Shown here: in pieces, positions 1 through 5,489 of the stretch
How the letters are laid out: every line of letters starts with the position of its first letter
Numbering within the stretch: the stretch's first letter is position 1
Assembly: GCA_927798255.1 (NCBI GenBank)
Contig: CAKMMH010000060.1
Location: forward strand, 1 to 9,365
DNA: 9,365 nucleotides
Direction of reading: 5' to 3'
Origin: an uncultured bacterium
Lineage (GTDB): Bacteria; Bdellovibrionota_C; UBA2361; CAKMMH01
The notes under the pieces: generated by a model
What the model was told of the DNA's origin: nothing
The model's database searches: none
Seen by the model: the letters and a program-made list of their open reading frames with translations, nothing else
Program-made: the position numbers and the translations under genes

Positions 1-54
1 TAGATAAAGTAAAAGCGGGTTTAAATGATTTTAAGCTCGCTTTTACTTTATCTA
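1..54 (+). terminator. long hairpin, possible terminator of an off-window gene
   Basis: Positions 1-17 are exactly complementary to 38-54. The pairing continues inward to 25/30, leaving a four-base loop (26-29). Two of the inner pairs, 18/37 and 20/35, are G-U wobbles when read as plus-strand RNA but would be C-A mismatches on the minus strand, so a plus-strand transcript folds better. The sequence after the stem is T-rich (TTAAATTTT) but not a clean T-run. It may end a plus-strand gene to the left of the window, or act in both directions to end the hydrolase transcript, whose gene stops at 140. The stem reaches base 1 and could be longer. Terminator function is inferred. Confidence 0.5.
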
Positions 55-139
55 TTAAATTTTGCCTTTAAATATTAGAAAATTCCTTGTAATTCTATTT
101 ACCAATGATTGCACATAGTTATTCTCATATCAACACCTT

Positions 140-1003
140 TTATGAGCGACTTTTTAGAAAAGAAAGAATATCATTAATATATAATTTATTATCTTCAATA
201 TGTGGATGATGTGCGGAATGCTCATAAATTTTAATATCTTTAACTTTGCTTTTCACAAGACTCTTATAATAAATTAAAGTTTCCAAACTTGACTCGTCAT
301 ATTGCCCAGCAGTAAACAAACATGGAATTTTTACTTTCTTAAGATATTTACTATTATCAAAATTTTTTAATGTACCATTTACTATAAACTCAGATAATCC
401 CCACATATGAATATATATATCACTAGATGAATTAGTTTCTGCCTCAAGCAAACAAAAAGGTTTATTTTCACTTCTATAAATAAAATTTTTATTATATGAA
501 TTTACAGCTTCCAAAAAATTAGCACTATAATAATCTTTATTATCAATTACATTAAGTATGTTATCCCTTACATTATTCTTAAGTGTTTTTACATTAGATA
601 ATATATCAAGCTGCCAATACCTACTACTTATAAAAGGACTTGCAAAAATTATTTTTTCAACTCTTTTTGAATAATGCTTATAATACTCTAGCGCTAACGC
701 TGCTCCCCATGAATGACCTAATAAATAAAACTTTTTAATTTTTAATTTTTTTCTTAAAGCTTCTAATTCTTTTACATAAAATTTTATATTTGCATTTTTT
801 AAATCGATCTTTGAAGAGCGACCACAGCCTTGTTGATCATAAAGCACAATTGGAATTTCTTTGGATATTTCTTTAAAAGGTTCTAAATAATAAGATGTAA
901 ACCCTGGGCCTCCATGAGCTAAAATAAGAGGCATTTTATCGCTTTCTAAATTCACAGCCTCAAACCAAGTTTTTCCACCTTTATATATTAAATAATCTTT
1001 CAT
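140..1003 (-). CDS. proline iminopeptidase-like alpha/beta hydrolase (peptidase family S33)
   Basis: This 287-residue protein is predicted to be a cytoplasmic serine hydrolase of the proline-specific peptidase group, which removes N-terminal proline or other small residues from peptides. The oxyanion-hole motif HGGPG is at residues 30-34, DQQGCGRSS follows at 56-64, and the nucleophile elbow GHSWGA is at 96-101 with Ser98 as nucleophile. Asp236 (in TAGQYDE) and His265 (in SAHH) complete the triad. The segment MWGLSEFIVNGTL (200-212) resembles the cap region of the same peptidase group. There is no signal peptide and the length is normal for the family. The ATG shares an ATGA overlap with the obg stop codon and has no visible ribosome binding site, suggesting translational coupling to obg. 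Family assignment is firm, but the true substrate is not visible, and related hydrolases acting on esters or amides share these motifs. Confidence 0.85.
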   Translation of the reverse strand: MKDYLIYKGGKTWFEAVNLESDKMPLILAHGGPGFTSYYLEPFKEISKEIPIVLYDQQGCGRSSKIDLKNANIKFYVKELEALRKKLKIKKFYLLGHSWGAALALEYYKHYSKRVEKIIFASPFISSRYWQLDILSNVKTLKNNVRDNILNVIDNKDYYSANFLEAVNSYNKNFIYRSENKPFCLLEAETNSSSDIYIHMWGLSEFIVNGTLKNFDNSKYLKKVKIPCLFTAGQYDESSLETLIYYKSLVKSKVKDIKIYEHSAHHPHIEDNKLYINDILSFLKSRS

Positions 1004-2004
1004 TTTTGCGAACCAAACATTTCGACAACTTTATAAAGTAACTCCTTTACGCCTTGACCTGTTGCGCTAGAAATCATACATACTTTATATTCTTTATCTT
1101 CAAAATATTTTTTAGCTTCATTTATGAAATCATTTTCACCTATTATATCCATCTTGCTAAAGACTATTAGTTGCTCTTTTTTTGCAAGATAAGATGAAAA
1201 TTTTTTAAGTTCATTATTTATTTTTGAAAAAGCATCAATTATATCTTCTTTACTATTACATAACGAGACATCTATTAAATGCATAAGCACTTTGCATCTT
1301 TCAACATGTTTTAAAAATGTAACTCCAAGCCCTTTGCCTTCGCTAGCATCTTCAATAAGCCCAGGAATATCCGCCATAACGAAATCAATATCCCCTACTT
1401 TTACAACTCCTAAATTTGGAACAAGAGTAGTAAAAGGATAATCAGCAATTTTTGGTTTTGCCTCAGTTACTTTTGAAATAAGCGTAGATTTTCCAGCATT
1501 TGGAAATCCAATTAATCCAACATCTGCAACTAATTTTAATGATAATTTTATATCAAGCTCTTCCCCTTCTTCTCCATCTTGTGCTTTTACAGGTGCTCTA
1601 TTTGTGCTACTTTTAAAAAACGTATTTCCTTTTCCGCCACGACCTCCCTTTGCTACAACAAAAGTTTTTTCATCTTCAGCTAAATCTGCAATTAGCGTAT
1701 CATCACTTATTCTTATAATTTCTGTACCAATTGGAACTTTAATAATTAAATCTTCACCGTTTTTTCCTGTTCTTCTATTTGTACCACCATCTTCACCATT
1801 TTTAGCTTCCCATTTTGCCATAAAACGAAAATCTAAAAGCGTATGTTTATTTCTATCCGCAATTAAAACTACATCTCCTCCTTTTCCTCCATCTCCCCCA
1901 TCAGGTCCGCCAAGAGGAACAAACTTTTCGCGTCTAAAATGGCTAGCACCTTTTCCGCCATTTCCGGCTCTTACATATATTGTAGCTTCATCAATAAATT
2001 TCAT
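1000..2004 (-). CDS. obg: Obg/CgtA ribosome-assembly GTPase
   Basis: Obg is an essential GTPase that binds 50S precursors and couples ribosome maturation to nucleotide status, including ppGpp. The N-terminal Obg fold (about 1-158) is glycine-rich as expected, starting MKFIDEATIYVRAGNGGKG. The G domain follows: G1 GFPNAGKS at 166-173, the G2 threonines at 192-193, G3 DIPGLIEDA at 212-220, G4 as SKMD at 283-286 and G5 SSA at 312-314. The G4 box has Ser where most relatives have Asn (NKxD). At 334 residues it lacks the C-terminal OCT domain of Bacillus Obg. No ribosome binding site is evident before the ATG. The AAGGGG upstream sits in a hairpin about 28 bases away, too far to serve. It lies downstream of rplU and rpmA in the classic L21-L27-Obg order and overlaps the hydrolase start by four bases. 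Identification is very secure. Confidence 0.98.
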   Translation of the reverse strand: MKFIDEATIYVRAGNGGKGASHFRREKFVPLGGPDGGDGGKGGDVVLIADRNKHTLLDFRFMAKWEAKNGEDGGTNRRTGKNGEDLIIKVPIGTEIIRISDDTLIADLAEDEKTFVVAKGGRGGKGNTFFKSSTNRAPVKAQDGEEGEELDIKLSLKLVADVGLIGFPNAGKSTLISKVTEAKPKIADYPFTTLVPNLGVVKVGDIDFVMADIPGLIEDASEGKGLGVTFLKHVERCKVLMHLIDVSLCNSKEDIIDAFSKINNELKKFSSYLAKKEQLIVFSKMDIIGENDFINEAKKYFEDKEYKVCMISSATGQGVKELLYKVVEMFGSQK

Positions 2005-2024
2005 AATAAGTCATCGATATACTA

Positions 2025-2074
2025 AAATCCCCTTTAAATTAGCAGATGAACTTTTACTATTTTAAAGGGGATTT
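2025..2074 (-). repeat. 14-bp inverted repeat in the obg leader
   Basis: AAATCCCCTTTAAA at 2025-2038 is perfectly complementary to 2061-2074, with a 22-base loop. It lies 21 bases upstream of the obg start codon, between rpmA and obg. On the obg (minus) strand the stem is followed by TAGTATAT rather than a T-run, so it is not a standard intrinsic terminator. It could be an mRNA-processing or stability element, an attenuator that lowers obg expression relative to the ribosomal proteins, or a protein-binding palindrome. The repeat is directly visible; its role is inferred. Confidence 0.6.
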
Positions 2075-2083
2075 ATTAATGTC

Positions 2084-2102
2084 AGTTCTTTAAAAAAGAA
2101 CT
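2084..2102 (-). repeat. short 8-bp hairpin downstream of rpmA
   Basis: AGTTCTTT at 2084-2091 pairs with AAAGAACT at 2095-2102 around a three-base loop. It lies 27 bases beyond the rpmA stop in the minus-strand direction. On that strand the loop is itself T-rich, but what follows the stem is GACATTAATAAA, without a clear T-run. It may protect the 3' end of the rplU-rpmA message or act with the larger 2025-2074 repeat. Confidence 0.4.
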
Positions 2103-2129
2103 AAAACTAATTTTTCAAATTTAAACAAA

Positions 2130-2381
2130 CTAAGAATTTGCAATCACATTAACTGTATGCTTCCTTCCTTGTTTAAACTCTACTGTACCATCAGTTAGAG
2201 CAAATAATGTGTAATCTTTTCCAAGGCCTACATTTGTTCCTGGATGAAAAGTTGTACCACGTTGTCTTACAAGAATATTTCCTGCAAGAACTTGCTCACC
2301 ACCAAACTTTTTAACACCTAACCTCTTACCAATCGTGTCACGACCGTTTCTTGAACTACCACTTGCCTTCTTATGTGCCAT
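2130..2381 (-). CDS. rpmA: 50S ribosomal protein L27
   Basis: L27 is a small 50S protein whose basic N-terminal tail reaches the peptidyl-transferase centre. This 83-residue protein begins [15 protein letters not shown] and continues with [25 protein letters not shown] and a basic C-terminus, all diagnostic. It starts directly at the mature N-terminus; the cleavable extension of Firmicutes L27 and the accompanying Prp protease gene are both absent, which argues against a Firmicute host. A GGGAG ribosome binding site sits 10 bases before the ATG. It is 79 bases downstream of rplU, with a hairpin in the gap, and 125 bases upstream of obg. Confidence 0.98.
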   Translation of the reverse strand: MAHKKASGSSRNGRDTIGKRLGVKKFGGEQVLAGNILVRQRGTTFHPGTNVGLGKDYTLFALTDGTVEFKQGRKHTVNVIANS

Positions 2382-2410
2382 CTTAAAATATCTCCCTACT
2401 TAAACTTTTT

Positions 2411-2457
2411 AAAGCACTTAAAATCTATTGTAAAATAGAATTTATAAGTAATGCTTT
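2411..2457 (-). repeat. bulged hairpin between rplU and rpmA
   Basis: The gap between rplU and rpmA can fold into one long interrupted stem. AAAGCA (2411-2416) pairs with TGCTTT (2452-2457), CTTA (2417-2420) with TAAG (2445-2448), AAA with TTT (2421-2423/2441-2443), and TCTATT (2424-2429) with AATAGA (2434-2439), around a GTAA loop on the plus strand. That is about 19 pairs with small one-sided bulges. It begins four bases after the rplU stop. In the minus direction it is followed by AAAAAG rather than Ts, so it is probably not an intrinsic terminator. Processing or stability control between the two ribosomal genes is a reasonable inference. Confidence 0.5.
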
Positions 2458-2460
2458 TAA

Positions 2461-2802
2461 TTAAAATTCAATAACTTGTATCTTAGTTAAATTTTGACGA
2501 TGTCCTTGTCTGTTAGTATATCCTTTACGACGACGTCTTTTAAACACAAGAAGTTTCTCCCCTTTAAATTGAGATAAAACTTTTACTTTAACTTTAGCTC
2601 CTTCAACAAGTGGAGTGCCAACTTTTAAAGTACCATCGTTTACTAATAAGACATTATCTAAAACTACTTCTTCACCTTTCTCGGCATCTAAAGTTTCAAC
2701 ATCAATTATATCATTAACACTTACCTTGTATTGTTTACCGCCTGTTGCGATAACAGCATAAGGCTTAACTTCTTTTATTTCTTCTTTTGCTGTATTTTCC
2801 AT
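2461..2802 (-). CDS. rplU: 50S ribosomal protein L21
   Basis: L21 is an early-assembly 23S rRNA-binding protein of the large subunit. The family core begins at PYAVIATGGKQYKV and runs through the basic segment KRRRRKGYTNRQGHRQ to the terminal LTKIQVIEF, all standard. I place the start at the ATG at 2802 (113 residues). A GTG at 2811 would add three residues, and neither start has a convincing ribosome binding site. Either way there is a charged N-terminal extension of about a dozen residues or more (KEEIKEVK region) before the core, whereas many L21 proteins begin almost at the core. It is the first gene of the rplU-rpmA-obg-hydrolase cluster and is preceded by a structured leader. Confidence 0.97.
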   Translation of the reverse strand: MENTAKEEIKEVKPYAVIATGGKQYKVSVNDIIDVETLDAEKGEEVVLDNVLLVNDGTLKVGTPLVEGAKVKVKVLSQFKGEKLLVFKRRRRKGYTNRQGHRQNLTKIQVIEF

Positions 2803-2831
2803 TTTTTTCACTAACTTAAAAATATAAAATT

Positions 2832-2897
2832 CTAATTAAAACGATAAAAATTCTTCTTACGCCCATAACGAATTTCGACAAGAATTTCATAGCGCAT
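2832..2897 (-). other. 21-codon mini-ORF / structured leader of rplU
   Basis: Upstream of rplU, an ATG at 2897 opens a 21-residue frame (MRYEILVEIRYGRKKNFYRFN) that ends in TAG at 2832, 20 bases before the GTG of rplU. The RNA from about 2897 to 2858 can also fold on itself: AUGC pairs with the later GGCGU region, and further short helices bracket a GUC-containing loop. A direct repeat GAAATTC also occurs. No strong ribosome binding site precedes the ATG, and the predicted transcription start is only about 10 bases upstream. It may be a translated leader peptide or a non-coding autoregulatory site for L21. Both the frame and the fold are visible; function is inferred. Confidence 0.35.
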
Positions 2898-2913
2898 AAA
2901 AATGACTCTTGAT

Positions 2914-2942
2914 AAGATACATATTTTTATCAAATAAATCAA
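2914..2942 (-). promoter_or_regulatory. putative sigma-70-type promoter for rplU
   Basis: Read on the minus strand, TTGATT (2942-2937) and TATCTT (2919-2914) are separated by 17 bases. The -35 matches TTGACA well and the -10 matches TATAAT at four of six positions. Transcription would begin near 2907, giving a leader of about 100 bases before rplU that contains the mini-ORF. The prediction is by eye. Confidence 0.45.
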
Positions 2943-3011
2943 GCAATCAAACAAAGAAAATCAAATAAAAAACTCTTTACTACCTAAATTTTTAAAAATT
3001 CAAAAAGTATC

Positions 3012-3046
3012 TGTTAAAAATTTAAGATTTACACTATAATTACACT
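3012..3046 (+). promoter_or_regulatory. promoter of the response regulator with TTACAC direct repeats
   Basis: A perfect TATAAT (-10) lies at 3035-3040; the -35 region (around 3012-3017, TGTTAA) is poor. Two direct copies of TTACAC, at 3029-3034 and 3040-3045, flank and overlap the -10, offset by 11 bases, about one helical turn. OmpR/PhoB-family regulators commonly bind direct repeats of this spacing, and the half-site is close to the cyanobacterial RpaB (HLR1) element, (G/T)TTACA. A weak -35 with sites over the -10 would fit autorepression. The sequence facts are direct; the regulator assignment is inferred. Confidence 0.5.
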
Positions 3047-3078
3047 TAACTACTTGTTTATATTGAGGTTTGAAAAAT

Positions 3079-3768
3079 ATGGAAACAAAAACAACTATTG
3101 CTATAATAGATGATGATAACTCAGTAAGAAAGTCTGTCGCTTTAAACTTAGAACAAGAAGGATTTAAGGTCCTTGAAGCAGAAGATGGCGAAAAAGGCAT
3201 TAGCCTTGTTGAAGAAAAAAAGCCAGATGTGATAATTCTAGATATTAAAATGCCACGAAAAGATGGTTTTCAAGTTTGTAAAGAGCTAAGAAATAAAGGA
3301 ATTTCAACACCATTAATACTTTTAACAGCAAGAAGTGAAGAAGTAGACAAAGTTTTAGGTCTAGAGCTTGGGGCCGATGATTACCTTGCAAAGCCTTTTG
3401 GAATGCTTGAGTTAGTTGCTCGAGTAAAAGCACTTTTAAGAAGAAATAAAAGCACAAAAGAGCTTGAAAAAGTTGAATTTTCGGGAATTAAAATTGATTT
3501 TAAAGCATATAAAGCCGAAAAAGAAAGCAAACCAATCGATCTTTCAGCTAGAGAGTATAGGTTATTAAAATGTTTAATCGCTAAAAAAGGAAGCGTTGTT
3601 ACAAGAGATGAGCTTTTAGATGAAGTTTGGGGATACAATACCTACCCTACCACAAGAACGGTTGATAACCATATTGCTAGGTTAAGACAAAAAATTGAAG
3701 AAAAGAACTCAAAAACGCCTAAACATATTTTGACCGTACATGGCGTCGGGTATAAATTTGTGGTATAA
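3079..3768 (+). CDS. OmpR/PhoB-family response regulator, RpaB-like
   Basis: This 229-residue transcription factor has an N-terminal receiver (about 5-122) and a C-terminal winged-helix DNA-binding domain (about 133-229). The acidic pocket is Asp11-Asp13, the phospho-acceptor is Asp55 (ILDIKMP), and Thr83 and Lys105 (in LAKPF) are the conserved switch residues. The DNA-binding half contains LSAREYRLLKCL, TRDELLDEVWGY, TVDNHIARLRQKIE and the terminal VHGVGYKF wing. The ATG at 3079 is preferred because GAGG (3065-3068) is 10 bases upstream; an in-frame TTG at 3070 would touch that site. No histidine kinase lies nearby, so it is an orphan. Overall it resembles cyanobacterial RpaB and Firmicutes WalR/PhoP types; I cannot decide between orthologues from sequence alone. 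rsfS follows after 53 bases, probably co-transcribed. Confidence 0.93.
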   Translation: METKTTIAIIDDDNSVRKSVALNLEQEGFKVLEAEDGEKGISLVEEKKPDVIILDIKMPRKDGFQVCKELRNKGISTPLILLTARSEEVDKVLGLELGADDYLAKPFGMLELVARVKALLRRNKSTKELEKVEFSGIKIDFKAYKAEKESKPIDLSAREYRLLKCLIAKKGSVVTRDELLDEVWGYNTYPTTRTVDNHIARLRQKIEEKNSKTPKHILTVHGVGYKFVV

Positions 3769-3821
3769 ATAAACCTCAAATTTTAACTTAATAAAAAATT
3801 TACATATTAAGGCAACAAATT

Positions 3822-4205
3822 ATGGCAGTTAAAAAGAATGTTAATCCTCTTGATTTGGTAAAAGATATTGTAAAGATTGCATCTGAAACTAAAGCAATTG
3901 ATATGAATGTGATTAATGTACAAGGCGTATCCTCGCTAGCTGATTACATTGTTATAGCAAGCGCACGTTCTCAAAGACAAGTTCAAGGTATCGCCCACAA
4001 TATTACAGAAAAATTAGCAAAGGAAGGCTATAAGAGCTTTTCTATGGAGGGATTTTTTGTTGGAGAGTGGATTTTAATAGACTACAATGATGTAATAGTT
4101 CATATCTTTTTAGATGATGCTAGAATGCATTATGATATAGATTCTTTATTTAAAAATTACAATCAAATTAAAGTTGATGAAAAAACAGGAGATTTAATTT
4201 TATGA
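3822..4205 (+). CDS. rsfS: ribosome silencing factor RsfS (DUF143/Iojap family)
   Basis: RsfS binds L14 on the 50S subunit and blocks joining with 30S, lowering translation in starvation or stationary phase. The 127-residue protein has the family landmarks: KAIDMNVINVQGVSSLADYIVIASARSQRQ from about residue 24 (a stretch covering the SLADYFVI-like core at 38-45), then MEGFFVGEWILIDYNDVIVHIF at 75-96 and the YDID segment near 104. AAGG lies nine bases before the ATG. Its TGA overlaps the next gene's ATG (ATGA), indicating coupled translation. In many bacteria rsfS sits beside nadD; here it follows a response regulator instead. Identification is secure. Confidence 0.95.
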   Translation: MAVKKNVNPLDLVKDIVKIASETKAIDMNVINVQGVSSLADYIVIASARSQRQVQGIAHNITEKLAKEGYKSFSMEGFFVGEWILIDYNDVIVHIFLDDARMHYDIDSLFKNYNQIKVDEKTGDLIL

Positions 4206-5425
4206 TAGGACTATTTAAAAAAATCGCCTTTATTATCGTAGTAATTTTAATTGTAACCTTTATTATAGTAAACAACCATAATGCGATAAACCTAGTTTTT
4301 TGGCCAGGAAAATCATTTAACACAGGACTTGGTATAGTTCTAATTACAAGTTTTGTTTCTGGTTTTATAATTTCTGCAATCATTGCAAGTTATTTCTCAT
4401 TTAAATCATACTTAAAAGAAAAGAAACTTTTAAAAGATAAAAACAAGTCTCAAGAGATTTGCAAAAAAGTTAACGAAGCAAGAATTTATACTTGCTTAAA
4501 AGACCTTGATAAAGCACTAAAACTTTGGGAAGAGCTTCACAGAAAAGATTTATCAAATATTATTCCGTATATAGAAATTGCAAAAATTTTTATTGAAAAA
4601 GAAAACTTAAACTCTGCATTAAATATATTAAATGAAGCTAAAAAACATGCTGAAAATAATGAAGAAGTTACTTTCTATTTAGCAAAGGTACATAATCTTT
4701 TAAAAAATGGTGCATCTAGCTTAGATAATTATACAAAGATTTATAGTACAAAGCCTTGCGCATATATTGCAACACTTGCACGTGATGAAGCAATTAGCAT
4801 TAAGCAATACGATGACGCTCTTGAGTATCAAAAAAACATCGATACTCTTTCTAAGGGAACGACAAAAAATGCATCAAAAAATGAAGAACCTGATGATAAA
4901 AAAACTGATATTGAATATTTAAAAATTCTAAAAGAAACAGGAGAAAACAAAGAACTTCAAATTGAAAAACTTGAAAAGCTTCACAAAGCTTCTCCTTCAC
5001 ATATCAAAACAGGCCTTACATTAAGCGAGCTTTTACTTAATAAAGGCGAAATAAAGCCTGCTATGCTTGTTCTTACAAAATTAGCTTTAAATAGTAAGAA
5101 AGCATTTGTTTGGAGAAAGATAATAAAAACTTGGATTGAAAAAGAAGAGCCTAAAAAAGCAATAAGCACAATTAATACTGCGTTAAAAGAGACTCAAGGC
5201 GAAGAGCTTGTTAAATCATATTTTATAGCCGTAGAAAGTTTTTCAAATCTTGCAATGCAAGATGACGCAAGAGCATATTTTGAAATGTTTGAAAAATTTT
5301 TAAAAGATAATAATATTACATTAAATGGAAACAAAAAGTTATTATTTGATTTTTTAAATGCTATGCTTTTTAATAATAAAAACATAAGCAAACTAGATTT
5401 ATTTAGTATTATTGACAATAATTAA
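4202..5425 (+). CDS. LapA-like membrane anchor fused to TPR-like repeats
   Basis: This is a 407-residue membrane-anchored protein. Residues 7-24 and about 42-65 form two hydrophobic helices joined by a short loop (NNHNAINLVFWPGKSF), matching the LapA/DUF1049 architecture. A basic stretch (67-82) then leads into a long helical cytosolic part. Helix pairs such as LDKALKLWEEL (102-112), LNSALNILNEA (136-146), YDDALEYQKN (203-212), IKPAMLVLTKLAL (284-296) and PKKAISTINTAL (317-328) look like degenerate TPR units. A charged linker (about 216-236) separates two repeat blocks. In E. coli, LapA and LapB are separate proteins, and LapB (TPR plus a rubredoxin-like Cys4 tip) controls LpxC turnover by FtsH. 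Here the only cysteines are at 87, 98 and 186, so the rubredoxin tip is missing. A LapAB-like scaffolding role is inferred. It is translationally coupled to rsfS. Confidence 0.75.
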   Translation: MIGLFKKIAFIIVVILIVTFIIVNNHNAINLVFWPGKSFNTGLGIVLITSFVSGFIISAIIASYFSFKSYLKEKKLLKDKNKSQEICKKVNEARIYTCLKDLDKALKLWEELHRKDLSNIIPYIEIAKIFIEKENLNSALNILNEAKKHAENNEEVTFYLAKVHNLLKNGASSLDNYTKIYSTKPCAYIATLARDEAISIKQYDDALEYQKNIDTLSKGTTKNASKNEEPDDKKTDIEYLKILKETGENKELQIEKLEKLHKASPSHIKTGLTLSELLLNKGEIKPAMLVLTKLALNSKKAFVWRKIIKTWIEKEEPKKAISTINTALKETQGEELVKSYFIAVESFSNLAMQDDARAYFEMFEKFLKDNNITLNGNKKLLFDFLNAMLFNNKNISKLDLFSIIDNN

Positions 5426-5461
5426 TTTTTTATTTTTCAAAAAAAGTAATTATTCATTTTT
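5417..5461 (+). terminator. AT-only hairpin with T-run after the LapA-TPR gene
   Basis: AATAATTA (5417-5424) pairs with TAATTATT (5447-5454), and inside it TTTTTT (5426-5431) pairs with the A-run at 5440-5445. CATTTTT follows. The stem overlaps the stop codon of the upstream gene and contains no G-C pairs, so it is a weak terminator at best and may let transcription read into gpmI. Confidence 0.4.
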
Positions 5462-5473
5462 AGTTTAATTTCC

Positions 5474-5481
5474 AAGGGAGG
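5474..5481 (+). promoter_or_regulatory. strong ribosome binding site of gpmI
   Basis: AAGGGAGG ends eight bases before the gpmI ATG. It is the best Shine-Dalgarno sequence in the window; most other genes here have weak or no such motif, so gpmI is probably highly translated. It also fixes the gpmI start. Confidence 0.8.
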
Positions 5482-5489
5482 CATTTTAC

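Noticed and set aside
1604..2065. A proline-rich 153-codon open frame on the plus strand
   Set aside because: It is antisense to the glycine-rich N-terminus of Obg, and the proline runs are simply the complement of glycine codons. It has no family features.
2382..2460. A prp protease gene between rplU and rpmA
   Set aside because: The gap is only 79 bases and holds a hairpin with no coding capacity; L27 here has no extension to cleave.
3070..3078. TTG start for the response regulator
   Set aside because: It lies one base after the GAGG ribosome binding site, too close; the ATG at 3079 has proper spacing.
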